Source of the DNA: Allium sativum
Lineage: Eukaryota > Streptophyta > Magnoliopsida > Asparagales > Amaryllidaceae
DNA length: 64,000 bases
Assembly: GCA_030737875.1 (NCBI GenBank)
Contig: CM060909.1
Span: forward strand, 33,407,159 to 33,471,158
Reading direction: 5' to 3'
In this document: positions 36,539 through 49,390 of the stretch, piece after piece
How the letters are laid out: each line of letters opens with the position of its first letter
Numbering within the stretch: position 1 is the stretch's first letter
Position numbers and translations under genes: made by a program
The notes under the pieces: model-generated
Told to the model about the DNA's origin: nothing
The model's database searches: none
Seen by the model: the letters and a program-made list of their open reading frames with translations, nothing else

Positions 36539-38279
36539 CACCCCCAAACCTAGCTTTCTCTCCACACAATTTCATTCTGCCTATACTTTGCCTCAATTCT
36601 AATTAAAAATGAAAAAATGGCGCCGCTACTCTGCTGGAATCAAAACTAGGATTAATGCATCTTCTTCCAAACTGAATAGAATTAAAAGAGAATCAAGTTA
36701 AAGCTTTAAGTTGGACTGTAGGCATTCTGCATCAAGCAATGTCACGCGAATCATAGCAAATCACCACAACGCTATCTTATTATCCTCTTCTAAACCGATC
36801 ACTGTAAGTTCGATTATTCCTTGGATTTGAACGTGTAATTGGAATTGTGAATGTAATGAATCAAAATATAGAACTATACCAATTTGCAAGTTAATTATCT
36901 TTGATTCGTGCTTATGTCAAATCTAACGATATTTATGCCTTTGGATTTGATTCTCGATTGTGGCCTAGAACTTATTGTGGCTAATTGCCAATGACTATGA
37001 TTATGGGACTTTTGCTAAGACTATGACTATGAAACTGTTGCCCATGAAACTATTGCCTATGACTATGATTCATGACAAAGAGATTATTACATATGACTAT
37101 GACTATATGATTGTTGCCTATGACTATGACGATGATTCATAATTTTGAGACTATTGCATATGATACACGACCATGAGACTATTACCAAGATTTATAACCA
37201 TGAGACTATTGCCTATGACATTTATTAAGAAATTATTGTGATTAGTCACACATGACTGTTGTAGTTAGTTGCTTATGACTATTCCCATTTTTACAATTAA
37301 CCAATCATGTTGTACCTTGAACCGGCATTATGTTGGACCAAACCACCTATGACTATTCCCTTGATTATGTGGATCTCATATTTAGTGTGTAACTCGGCTA
37401 GTTTATTCCTATCCACTGTTATGTACATCAAACCCTTTGGAACCATTATTTTTGTATTTGGTTCATTCTTGCATGGCTATTCTTTTATGTCAATTCTCGT
37501 GCTTATCCCCTATACCTTGCTTTGATACTATTAGTATCATTTCATGAGTACTTAGAAACTTGTGAAATCATGTTATACGTACGATTAAGATGCGGGGGAT
37601 GGGCGTAACTTAATTAAGTTAGTTTGGCATAATAAATATGTTGGCATAGTCTAAATTGGCTATAATAATGAATGATTTACATGCATATAAGACTTGGGCA
37701 TAAGTTAATAAATTTAATTGGCCGCAAAGGGTGCACTTGGCATGTAAACCAAGTTTTGGACATAAACGGTAAACTAGAATATTAAATTTAGTTTTGACAT
37801 AAACCGTAAATAGTAATATTAATCTAGATTGGGCATAAATTGTAAAAGGGGAATATTAAATCTAAATTGGTATAAACTGCAAGTTGGGTAAATTGATAGG
37901 TAAATCAAGTTTTGGGAAAATACGCTAATTTGCATGACAAATAAATATGATCTAGGCTAAATTGATTAACGGAAAATTTACATAAATAGTAAATATGTAA
38001 ATTTAGTAAAAGACGAATATGCCTAACCCGAGGTTAGACTGAGTTGTGGTGTAAAACTGCCCGGAACCAACGGGCACATCCAGTGATTACAACAATACCT
38101 GTCTAATGTGGGTGGTTAGTGCATCAAGCCCAAAGAGACCCGAGGTTAAACTGAGTTGTGGTGTAAACCTGCCCGGAACCGACCGGCACATCTAGTAACC
38201 GCAACAATATTTGTCTAATGTGAGTGGTTGGTGCTTTAATTAATTAATTAATTAAGGATCTTGAATAAATCAAGCTAGA

Positions 38280-39080
38280 AATGGTGAGGTTAAGTAATTA
38301 GGGAAACACTTAATCGTAATAACATGTTAACTAGACAAGTGGGTGAGGTTAAGTAAAATTAAAACACTTAACCGTTACAACATGTTAAATTAGACAAGTG
38401 GGTGAGGTTAAGTAAATTTAGAACACTTAACCGTTGTAACATGTTAATTAAGAAGATGATAGAGTTAAGTTAACTAAAGTAACACTTAACCAAAATATAT
38501 AATGACATGTGGTGGGGTTAAGTAATACAAGAGGAAAACACTTAACCAATATAACACGAATAGAGGTAGGGTCAAGTCAACACCAGAAGGAAACACTTAA
38601 CCAACATGACGTGACGGGTGGATGGGTTAAGTCAACTTGAATTGATTAATGACACTTGACCAGTATAACTTGATGAGCTAATGGGGTTAAGTTAAATGGG
38701 GAATACTTAACCAATATTACCTGATGACTGAACAGGGTAAGTTAATAGATCACACTTAACCAATCCAACAAGATAAGCAAGAAAGGTTAAGTTAATAAGA
38801 ACCACTTAACCAACACGACTTGACGAGTAGGAGGTTAAGTACACGTCGGGTAGGTGGGTAAAATTAGTAAATACAGGCCCACAAAAACTTAACCATTAAA
38901 TAAACATGCTTGAATCCTGGGAAGGTTAAGTACATCTCGCGTAGGTGGGCAATATTAGTACATATAGGCCCACAATCTTAACCGTTAAGAAAACATGCTA
39001 GAATCGGTGAGAGGGTTAAGTACATCTCGTATGGGTCGGTAATATTTGTATATATATAGGCCCACAAACTTAACCAGCAG
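38280..39080 (+). repeat. TTAAGT minisatellite in LTR C
   Basis: About 13 degenerate units spaced 50-60 bp, each with GGTTAAGTA, a short AT-rich gap, then ACACTTAACC, so each unit can fold into a small hairpin. Absent from the truncated second LTR, which stops just before it; only about three units exist in C' (16190-16330, opposite strand). Confidence 0.85.
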
Positions 39081-40301
39081 GAAACCCTAGTAACGGGGAC
39101 CCATTTCAGCAGTAACCCAAATAGATGTATCATGGTACCCTGAAACTAGGCAGGGTGGGGCACGGTTACTGGGCTGATTATAAGCGGTCAAAGATAACGG
39201 CAGGGGGTACGTCAGTGTAGGTTCCGACGGTTTACAGGCGTGCATGTACTCCGGAGTGGGAAAAACAGGACCTAGGTACCAGTAGTTATACACTGTGCAT
39301 CTTGAATCGTGTCGGGTCTCTATCATAAGGCTTGATACACCTTATGGTGGGGCCAGCACAGAGTATCTACACGCAAGAGATGGCCGACTGACACAGACAC
39401 ATGAAAAAATAATACAGGTAGGTAGCATAATCCATAGTTGGACCTAGGTCGCGTAAACCCTGAATCCGAGAAGCGTTCAATAGGTAGCATAAACCCCTGT
39501 GGCCTTAGGTAGCGTAAATCCTAGCCCTTGATAGTAAACCCTAGATTAGATATAGGTAATAAACGGAATCCCCATAATAGATGTACACCTGAAGCAACCG
39601 CAAATACGGGGATTGGGATCACGTTATCATATGATCATAGATTACTAGTTTGGACACCAGTTAAGTAGTGCAGAGATATAGAAATCAGTACAAATAGGGT
39701 AGTTGCGAAGCAGAGAAGGAGTAGAAGCGCATTCAGTTTATCAGCGCATTCAGTTAATCAGCGCATTCAGTTTATCTTGCCTTGTCATATCTCATATTTA
39801 TCCCATGTTATCTTGTTACTATGATTTAGTCTTATATTTAGTTTATTCATGTCACGACCCTTTTTCCTGTTTAAATGCTAAGAATCACTGAGCTTACCAG
39901 ACTTATGTACGACCTAGTTTGCTTTCGCCTCTTTTCTTTCGCCCCCCCACAGGTAGTCAGGGAGGGAATATCTTAGCTTTGTTTGGACCACATCTCGTTC
40001 CAAGCTTGAAGATTAGTCGAAGTTTTGCTTGAATTCTCTTTTCCATTGCTATGGCTGGCTCATGCTACATTGGGGAATATAAATGTTATTTTATGCTTCT
40101 TTATTTTGTTATGTAAGACAGATACTCTGGTATTGGAAAACAATTGTTGTACAAACTGTTTTATCAATGAAGTAAAGTTTTATTTTCCATTGTATTAATT
40201 TGTCTGTCTTGTAATTTATCTGCATCTTTTACCTAAAGCTCTCCACCGAAGTTAAGGCATTCCCTTTGTGAATGACCTTAATGGAGGTGGGGTGTTTCAC
40301 T

Positions 40302-40313
40302 TGGTATCAGAGC
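40302..40313 (+). other. Primer binding site of element C
   Basis: TGGTATCAGAGC three bases after the LTR end; initiator Met tRNA primer type. Confidence 0.88.
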
Positions 40314-40929
40314 TGAAGGTTACCGGATCAGATAAAAGATTTGAAAAATTATTTTCAAAACGGTTTTGAAAGAAGCATTTTCAAAAGAAAAGTTTTGTTT
40401 TAAAGGCATATCCCCCAAAGCCATATGCACTATCTCTTGATCCTCTGTTTGAGTCCTTATTTCCTTCTTTCCTGAGTCTCCGGGGCTCCTGGCTTTCTGG
40501 GAGGTAACCTCATCGCGACATTGTTCCGTAGGCTTGATGAGATTACGACACTTGTCAAAGGGCAAATAAGTGCCTAATTTCCATTTGTAGCTGTAATTTT
40601 CTTTCGAGCTTTGTAGAATTCTCCATGCGATGGAGGCAGCTTCCGAGAGACATGTCAACAAGTTACACAAGGGTGGCACAGTTGAGAATGAGGGGGTTTG
40701 GCTAAGGAGCACAATACAAGGATGAAGAACCCATGGATGTGGACTTGGTTCACAAAGGAGGGGAGGAAAGAATAGTAAAACCTAAAACAAGAGGAAGTAT
40801 CTTTATTTTGGTATAACGGGTCGTATAATTAAGGGCAAGGGTAAGAACTAGGGACAGGATTTTCTGGAAGGCGAGTGCATGCTCTCACCGCCAGCATACC
40901 TGGGAGAGAGAGGCAGTAAGATTTCGGTT
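40314..40929 (+). other. Element C gag region, unreadable
   Basis: Occupies the gag position between primer site and protease remnant. I see no capsid motif or zinc knuckle in any frame; the minus-strand open frame at 40320-40712 is a chance frame. Confidence 0.4.
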
Positions 40930-41400
40930 GAAAGAGTTTTTCCTTTTTGATTATCCTGTTAGTACTCCTTCCGATTTTAGTGCTTCACATCCGTATATAT
41001 CTGCTTCCATAGTTGAGTCTCTGCACCCTAGATATTGTGTAGTAGAGGATCCCATTATAGTCTCGAATCCAATTGATGGATCGGCCCATCTATCTTTGAC
41101 TTGTGAGGATTTGAGAATAGTTATATTTATGGTTATGTTTTTTGGGCTATGGGCTGATTTTAGGCATGGATTGGTTAGCTAGTAATTGTGAAACAAGGGT
41201 AGTTAGACATTCGAGTTGCCTTGGGAATACCCTCGAGATTTCGTGTGATCCTAAGGGATCAGTTTGACTTAGCTACCTAGAATCACTTTATTTATCTATC
41301 GGCGATTTTCGATCCGTTGAAATAGTGCATGAGTACGCAAGATTTTTTGATAAGGGTAGGGGTTTTCCCCCTAAAACTCGAGACAGACTTCCGCATGTAT
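40930..41400 (+). pseudogene. Element C protease to RT-linker remnant
   Basis: The translation gives an HPYISASIVESL stretch in the position of the gypsy protease, then VVEDPIIVSNPIDGSAHLSL, which matches the VTNPIGG region after the protease in the Tekay-like element. Then GMDWLAS is readable in another frame near 41163-41183, and an IVHEYARFF...GFPPKTRDRL segment (about 41320-41395) corresponds to the [19 protein letters not shown] linker before RT. The catalytic DTG is gone (SDFSAS in its place), and there are several frame changes. Dead copy. The identification rests on order and motif similarity, not on an alignment score. Confidence 0.7.
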
Positions 41401-41744
41401 CTAGATGACACTGCAAAGCCAGTTATGCGATCAACGATAATTCTGGAGAAAGATTGGCGAGGATAGCCAGAGTCGGTAAAGTGCCCAATTGTTTGGTTGT
41501 TTTGTTAGTATCATCTCACATAGATCTTCCAAGTTCGGAGGAGGTATCCCTTGGGTGCTTGTCTGATATTGGTTTAGGCCTTTGGGGCTTGTACTTGAGG
41601 TACGTCGAATCCGACTAGGATGGTTTGCGTGAGAAATAAATGGTTGGGGCTGGCACCCTAAGTTAGACTGACCTTAAGAGATGTGAAAAGCACATAGCAA
41701 CCATTAGCTTTAGACCCTCAGATTTGTAACATGATGGAAGGGTA

Positions 41745-41920
41745 GTTCGACTACATTGGATACCCTCTAGCACAGTGAGTGACCAAGGCCCTATCTTTAC
41801 TAGTGAGTTGTGGAAATGGAGAGCAAGAAGCTTTGCAACCATGAAGTTAAGGTACAGTGGAGAAAAGCTCACGAATATGCAACTTAAAAGACTGAAGACT
41901 AGATACACATCATACCCTTT
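41745..41920 (+). pseudogene. Element C integrase remnant
   Basis: HWIPSSTVSDQGPIFTSELW corresponds to the gypsy integrase block around the second catalytic aspartate (VPKSIVSDRDPLFTSGFW in the Tekay-like copy). Only about 350 bp separate it from the protease-side remnant, where RT and RNase H would need more than 1.2 kb, so most of RT-RNase H has been deleted. Confidence 0.72.
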
Positions 41921-42516
41921 TTAGGGTATATCCTTGATCTCTCTTTTTCTGTAGAGTTTGTTTGCATGACTAGTCTCTATCTTTTAAGTATATCCTCTCG
42001 ATCCTATCCTCAATCCTTAGGTAGAAGCCAATAGATGTAAACATGTGTTTGAGACATGTTATGTTTGGTGGATGCAAGTGGTTACAAGTGGTTGCTAGTG
42101 GTTGCTCGTGGATGCATATACACACATTAGGCACTAGATCGGCTCAGCCACTTCCATGTTTGCATATGCATATATGTATTTGTATATGGATTAAAACTTG
42201 ATGTGTTATCATATGGATGTTGCATATGGATGAATGAATATGCACGCATATAGTACTTACATGACTAGGGATAATTGCATACATGATGGACTCATGGCAC
42301 TGACATAATTCACATTAAGGAGGTAAGCTGAATCAGTAGACCGCCTGATTTTACATTGGATAAGGACATGTACACACACTATGCATAGAATCATGAAAGC
42401 ATTAGAAATCCTTTTAGGGACAATGGATGCCTGTGATCGAATGGTTGAGCAGATGGATGTTGGATGTTAGGATACATTCTTCTTAACTTGAAGATTTTGG
42501 GGACGAAATCCTTTAA
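41921..42516 (+). other. Element C 3' non-coding internal tail
   Basis: Contains short reiterations (GTGGTTGCTAGTGG, GTGGATGCATATA; about 42065-42125) and many ATATGCAT-like words. The stretch 42310-42375 matches 63932-64000 reversed, which identifies the C' flank. It ends in TTTTGGGGACGAAA (42495-42508) just before solo LTR D. Confidence 0.65.
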
Positions 42517-45500
42517 TGTAACGATCTGAAATTTTAAACAGTTTTAATAACGATTTAACTGAGGTTTCACCTAAAAATTTAAAATTTAATTTATTCTGTA
42601 ATATAAGTAAAAAAAAATATGTATGATTTCTGAATATAAAAATAAAACACGTATGTCTAATCTGGGTAACGGAAATTAGATCGACCGTTAATTCAAAACT
42701 TATTTGTTTTGAAACTGGTGTGAAATAATGAAATGTTGAATTGAAATATTGAATCGTAAAAACATAATATCTTTACAAATAATTGATCATGTAAAATTTG
42801 TAATCAAAACGTCATTTTTATTCTAGGAAATGTGAACGTTTAATTCTTCGAAAAATTATTTTGGGTGAAATTGTGCAAGATCTGTTAATACAAATGTTGG
42901 TTAAGATAATCGTGCAAATCATATAAATGGAACTCACGTAAATTCCATGCTTGCTCCCTAGAATTGAATATGCCAAGAATATTCCTAAACCAATGTATAT
43001 GGCGTGTCCTATTTTTCACGTGCCTTGCATGCACCTACTTTGCCCCTTTTAAACAACCCACTCCCTATTCAACAACCTACCCTCTGCCAATTTTCATGCA
43101 ACATTCTTCTTCTCCTCTCTCCATTTTTCTTTCTCAGATCGTAGTGCGGCTCTCTAAAAAAAATTGAAAACAGTTTGAAACAGAACGTTGTTCAAAGCAG
43201 GAAGCATCGCTTCATTTCCTTCCTCTCCACTACTCGACCGCCAACATCACCCAACTGCTCCACCTTAACAACCGTTCTACCGCCGTAACACCAGACCCGC
43301 GAGTGCGACAACCCCTCCTCCGACTTACCTTCAACGCAACCTCCACACATAACTTGATCGAGGTCCGGCGCTTCCACCTACCTAGTCGCGCCACTCTCCT
43401 CAGATCCTCCCTCCGTCCAATGGCCTGACCCAGATCCCTCCGCAAGTCGTCTCCGCACCCACTTGACCCCCTTTAACTCGCCATACCAGATCAGCACATT
43501 CTCCGCAACATTCAGTCTGCCTCCACCTGACGGCAGTCGGTCTCCGTCCTACCTCCTAGCCCAAGTCTTCGCATATATCTGTCCGAGAATCGAGTACTTC
43601 CTGCGTTGAATACCATCCTCCAGGTCCGTTGTTCTCAGCATCCGAGCTCTTTCTAATTTTGTTGTGGAGTTGTTTCACTGACTTGGTCCACTTGTAGTTG
43701 ATTTGATTCGGTTTCAAGTGTGCTCGTATTTCGTTGTTATCTCTCGTCCATCAGTACCGTTATCTTTTTCCGTACCGCAAAAGGTGAGTTAAATCTCACA
43801 CCTGACTGACATTTTTATTAAATATATCTTGGCATATTTGAATTATTTGATTGAAATGTTAGGATTGCTTATAGAAAACCTTATTATATGATATGTATAT
43901 TGTACACATAGGACACACTATTGACAAGCGATATTTGACACAATGATGCACAAGTTATATATGTTTGTTATGTATATGTTTGGACGTGTTTGTTTATATT
44001 GCTTTCACACTGCAAGTTCCCGTAGATTTAGAAAAAAATCATTATGGGTTGAAATGATATATATCCGAATCACTATGCCATTTGATATCTAATTGGGATG
44101 CGGGTTGAAATGATATATACCCAGAAATTTAATTAAAGGGTTGAAATGATACATACCAATTTACTTAACCATAGGTTAGAAAATTATATACGGACACCGT
44201 TGGTCAAATTGATTTTTTTTATCGAATGAATTTAACTTGAATTTGTGAATTTTAAGTTAAATTGATTTAATGAAATTTTGGTATAAGATTTATAAAATAT
44301 GAAATTTCTGTTTAAGTGTAATATCAAATTGATGTAATAATTTGAATCAATTTAAATTAGAACCTAGTTTACAGGATTTCAATTTGTTTTAAACTGAGTG
44401 AGTGAGTGAATTGATTTCTAAATTTAAAGTTGAACTGTTATAAGATCTAAATATGAAATTTGAAGTTGAAAAGTTTGATTTGAGAAACCCACTTGATAAC
44501 TAAACTAGGGACGATGTTTGAATAATAATGGAAAGAATTGATTTTAGAATGTGAGTTTCAAACAAATAGAAGTTATGGTTTAGAAATTGGTCATTCTAGT
44601 TGTAAACTAATTTAGTATAATTTATACATGTTGAATATAAGATTGATTTGAATGGAAAGCTTAAATCTGAATAAATGATAAATTGAATTTCGAAATATGG
44701 ATACATGGTTCGGATTTGGATTAGTATATTTAAATTATTTTAGATTATTACTTATATCAAGTTATTTTACTTAAGCTAAATTTTCCTTACAAATTTCCTT
44801 ATAACTATTTTTAATAAACTATCTTATATGTTTAACTATTATAACTTTTATAACTATTTAAATAAAATTCCTTTTTATAAAACTATTTTATTATTAAATC
44901 TAAAATTTTTATATACATTTTTACTACTCCAAATTTAAAAGCTATTTTAAATTTTTTTTAAATGTATATATAGTCTATTCCAAATCTGAGCTATGAAATC
45001 TGAATTATTTATGACAACGTTCAATCGGTGATGATTTTTTTGAAATAGAAATATGAAACCGAAATTTGAATTTGATAATGAAGTATTCGATAGTATGAGA
45101 TTTGAAATTCTAAAAGTTGAACCCGATACTTAATTGGTTAAGCAAATGGTTATAAAAAAATTAGTGGTTGAAGTTAATTTGATTTATGATGCGTGAATAT
45201 GATTTTGAAACTTAATGACCACAGTGTGAAATAAGCGTTTGGTTGTTAAAGAGACCGGGGCCGGATGTTGGCATACTCTCTGTCAATACCGGGAACCACT
45301 TTAATAGCTGTGTACATGGTGGAGAATCCAGAACGAAGTAGGATGGAGTTGGCGAACGCTACTAGAATGAAGTAAGAGAACGATGATGGATAGCCTTGAC
45401 TTTCGAGTCATAATTGAAATGACTAAAACAGGAGTTATACCGTGACTAATGGGGTTGCTTCCCCTTATCGAACACGTTTCTTCAAACCATATCTATTACT

Positions 45501-46348
45501 TTGTGATTCGATTTTGTGGTACCAGCCTTGATTATAGGAGTGTGTTCGAGGTGGGCGATAGTGGCTGCTATGCGTCACCACCGGTCCGGGAGTGCAACTG
45601 GTAGATCCTACCCTGGGTATTTCCTCGAGTGCCTTGTCATATTATCCTGATCGCGCCCACTACGATTTTGATTTGCGTTGTACCTATGGAGTGCTCCCTG
45701 ATAGCCCACCGGTTTGGTGGAGTTTACAGTACTGTATAGACTACAATGTTTATAAACGGTGTAAGGGTAATAATGGTAATCCCGCTTAAGCTATTTTCAA
45801 TAGTATACCCGGATCCTTAGAGGATGGGTATCCCAAACATCCTTTAAGTTATTTAAGCATTTCAATTGATTAGTTCACTTGAGTTGATTTATTTTCATAA
45901 GAATGTTAGTCCTGATCCGGGTATTTTTGTCTTGGCATTTTGCTCGGGTCAGACCGAGAATTACAGTTTGAGATTTCCTCTTTTGGAGCTGGATGTTTGC
46001 TGAAGATCATATCTCTGTCTATTGTTCCCTTTCAGTTATTTCCCTATTTATGTTACTGGTTTAGCTCGGTAAGTTCTTTGTATTAGAGAAATCTCTTGTA
46101 TTTAAACTTCCGTTGTATCAGATTTTATTATTCTGATATTATATACTATTTTGAGATTTTATATGTAGTAGCCTCATGAACTACTATTGTATTTTATTTA
46201 TTCCGCTGCGAGATATTCTGTAAATTTTGTGTCTGTGATTCTGTGATGATTTTATATTTAACCCTATAGCAATAACAATCCGCTAATTCGAATGGTTTGA
46301 GTTGGTTTCATTATCATCTTGAACCGCTCGAAAAGGCATGTTGTTACA
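42517..46348 (+). repeat. Solo LTR, family D (3.8 kb)
   Basis: A single LTR from TGTAACGATC to GTTGTTACA with a perfect target duplication TTTAA at 42512-42516 and 46349-46353. No second copy, primer site or internal region is present, so it is the product of LTR-LTR recombination. It sits between the GGGGACGAAA box and the polypurine tract of element C. Contents: leader-like C-rich stretch 43190-43640, AAAAG/GTGAGT (GTGAGT at 43784-43789) and three or four copies of GGGTTGAAATGATATATACC spaced about 55 bp (44045-44160). Confidence 0.9.
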
Positions 46349-46350
46349 TT

Positions 46351-48532
46351 TAAGGAGGGGAGAACGTAACACCTCGTGTTTTCTGTAAACGTTAATGTCA
46401 CAAATCAAAGTATACTTAATTTTTAAGAGAAGAATTGAGGGAAACGGACCTATCCATTACGTTCGTCTCGAAATTCTGCTTGGAATAGAGTCCAAGTTTG
46501 TGAAAATCGGACTCCGTATGAAGAAGATATGGCCTTCAGAAGTTTCAGCCCTAAATTCAAAACAGACTGGACCCAGGTCGACAATAGGGTCGACCTGGGG
46601 GTCAACCTACCAACACAGGTCGACACTAAGGTTGACCTAGGGGTCGACCTGGGTATACAGGTCGACACTAGGGTCGACCCTAGGGTCGACCTCCCCCCTG
46701 TTTTCCAGATCTGGAGACAGATCCATTTTTCTGCACCTGGACGCCTTTTCTGACCAGATTCGTGACCCCTATGCTATTTAAACACCCCCAAACCTAGCTT
46801 TCTCTCCACACAATTTCATTCTGCCTAGACTCTGCCTTAATTCTAATTAAAAATGAAAAAAATGGCGTGGCTACTCTGCTGGAATCAAAACTAGGATTAA
46901 TGCATCTTCTTCTAAACTGAATAGAAGTAAAAGAGAATCAAGTTAAAGCTTCAAGTTGGACCGTAGGCATTCTGCTTCAAGCAACGTCACGCGAATCATA
47001 GAAAATCGCCACAACGCTATCTTATTATCCTCTTCTAAACAGATCACTGTAAGTTCGGTTATTCCTTAGATTTGAACGTGTAATTGGAATTGTGAATGTA
47101 ATGAATCAAAATATAGAACTATACCAATTTGCAAGTTAATTATCTTTGAATCGTGCTTATGTCAAATCTAACGATATCTATGCCTTTGGATTTGATTTTA
47201 GATTGTGGCCTAGAACTTATTGTGGCTAATTGCCAATGACTATGATTATGGGACTTTTGCCTAAGACTATGACTATGAAACTGTTGCCCATGAAATTATC
47301 GCCTATGACTATGATTCATGACAAAGAGACTATTACATATGACTATGACTATAAGACTGTTGCCTATGACTATGACTATGATTCATAATTTTGAGACTAT
47401 TGCATATGATAGACGACTATGAGACTATTACCAAGATTTATAACCATGAGACTATTGCCTATGACACTGATTAAGAAATTATTGTGATTAGTCACCCGTG
47501 ACTGTTGTAGTTAGTTTCTTATGATTATTCCCATTTTTACAATTAACCGATCATGTTGTACCTTGAACTGGCATTATGTTGGACCAAATCACCTATGCTT
47601 ATTCCCTTGATTATGTGGATCTCATATTTAGTATGTAACTCGGCTAGTTTATTCCTATTCACTGTTATGTACATCAAACCCATTGGAACCATTATTTTTG
47701 TATTTGGTTCATTCTTGCATTGCTATTCTTTTATGTCAATTCTCGTGCTTATACCCTATACCTTGCTTTGATACTATTATTATCATTTCATGAGTACTTA
47801 GAAACTTGTGAAATCGTGTTATACGTACGATTATGATGTGGGGGTTGGGCATAGCTTAATTAAGTTAGTTTGGCATAATAAATATGTTGGCATAGTATAA
47901 ATTGGCTATAATAGTGAATGATTTACATGAATAATAGACTTGGGCATAAGTTGATAAATTTAATTGGCCGCAAAGGGTGTAATTGGCGTGTAAACCAAGT
48001 TTTGTACATAAACGGTGAACTAGAATATCAAATTTAGTTTTGACATAAACCATAAATTGGAATATTAATCTAGATTGGGCATAAATTGTAAAAGGGGAAT
48101 ATTAAATCTAAATTGGTATAAAATGCAAGTTGCGTAAATTGATAGGTAAATCAAGTTTTGGGCAAATACGCTAATTTGCATGACAAATAAATATGATCTA
48201 GGCTAAACTGATTTACGGAAAATTTACATAAATAGTAAATATGTATATTTAGTAAAAGACGAATATGCCTAACCCGAGGTTAGACTGAGTTGTGGTGTAA
48301 AACTGCCCGGAACCGGCCGGCACATCCAGTGACCACAACAATACCTGTCTAATGTGGGTGGTTAGTGCATCAAGCCCAAAGAGACCCGAGGTTAAACTGA
48401 GTTGTGGTGTAAACCTGCCCGGAATCGACCGGCACATCCAGTAACCACAACAATATTTGTCTAATGTGAGTGGTTGGTGCTTTAATTAATTAATTAATTA
48501 AGGCTCATGAATAAATCAAGCTAGAAATGGTG
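46351..48532 (+). repeat. Polypurine tract and truncated 3' LTR of element C
   Basis: Polypurine tract TAAGGAGGGGAGAA at 46351-46364, then the LTR from 46365, whose first base is C instead of T (CGTAACACC). Colinear with 36157-38282: GTCGAC repeats 46575-46695, TATTTAAA 46775-46782, GTAAGT 47049-47054, GACTATG repeats 47230-47410, two-unit repeat 48270-48480. It stops at AAATGGTGA (about 48532), just before the minisatellite seen in the 5' LTR. Confidence 0.88.
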
Positions 48533-49390
48533 ATTATAGGTATGATATCTTGTGATTATAGGTATGATATCTTCTTCATAGTTATTATCAGTCTATGAAG
48601 TAGTAAATTGAGGATTCTACACATGTATGTTTCCTTCCTTTTTTAACCTTTTTTGGAGGAACGAAAATTTATATATATTATGATACCAAAATTGCTTCTC
48701 CTTGCTATTTACGGATACTGATTGAGCCTTTTAGGATATTTTTTTTTGATAATAATCCAAACAGAGCATTCAGAAAGATAAATGTAATGCTATATTATAA
48801 AGTCAATCGAAAACGTTGAATTTGACCCCAGCAGTATTAAATTCTACATAAATATAATAGTAAATTGTTCATAGATTATATATGTATTGAATGTATCCCT
48901 ACCAAATATAATACTAAATGTAACGGTCTTAATCATCCTTAAATAAATTTAATCCCTTATTGTAGGCATCAAGGGGTTTAGGCATCGGGTTCATGAATAT
49001 ATACGTCAAATATGATGAACAACAGAAAATTCAAGGTTATTGGTAGGTCAGTGGCTATTAAATTCAATTACCCACCCTTATTTTTGATATTCGCTCCTCT
49101 GGTAGATATTCTTCATTCTGTTTCTGTTTTTACTACGTTAGTTTCATTAGAAAAACCAAATGAAAGTGTGTTTCATTAGAAAAACCAAATGAAAGTGTGT
49201 TTCATTTTTCCATTATATTTTCCATTCTGTTTATCTGTTGCAGCCATTGCTTTTACATGCATTTATACTTTTTCAAATCATCACAGTTTCCTCCTCTATT
49301 TTGCACGCTGTGCTCATCTCCTCTATTTTACAAGTATTTTTCTTGTTTGATACCAGATCATTTGTCTCAAGTGGTGTTGGTGTGAATTGT
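48533..49390. other. Element X, left part, unclassified
   Basis: No coding motif. Begins with a duplicated GATTATAGGTATGATATCT (48533-48575). At 49142-49199 a 29 bp unit occurs twice in tandem (TTTCATTAGAAAAACC then AAATGAAAGTGTG), its ends being complementary. The left terminus of whatever element this belongs to is not visible. I join it with 61081-62489 because E is inserted between them with a perfect target duplication. Confidence 0.45.

Larger units (their letters stand above)
36157..40299 (+). repeat. 5' LTR of element C (4.1 kb)
   Basis: TGTAACACCC to GGTGTTTCA. It contains GTCGAC palindrome repeats (36366-36455), TATTTAAA (36531-36538), a short leader, GTAAGT at 36804-36809, GACTATG-rich simple repeats (36985-37260), a two-unit repeat of about 113 bp with TGCCCGGAACC (38030-38230), a TTAAGT minisatellite (38280-39080), and a pyrimidine tract with CACAG (39930-39952) that resembles a 3' splice site. 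Open frames such as 37307-37525 have no motif and are left out. Confidence 0.87.
36157..48532 (+). mobile_element. Element C: degraded Ty3/gypsy element with 4.1 kb LTRs, 3' LTR truncated
   Basis: 5' LTR 36157-40299, primer site 40302-40313, pol remnants 40930-41920, a TTTTGGGGACGAAA box at 42495-42508, then the polypurine tract and 3' LTR start at 46351-46365 after removal of solo LTR D. The 3' LTR is cut at about 48532. The LTRs differ by roughly 5% in the first 400 bp. It lies in family B LTR copy 3; the right-hand target duplication is lost with the truncation. Confidence 0.85.

Noticed and set aside
37307..37525. Hydrophobic 72-codon frame conserved in both C LTRs (also 47553-47771)
   Set aside because: Conservation is no higher than in surrounding LTR sequence, and it lies in simple-repeat-rich, probably intronic DNA.
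40320..40712. 130-codon minus-strand frame after the C primer site
   Set aside because: Opposite to the element's sense and without a domain; it occupies the decayed gag region.
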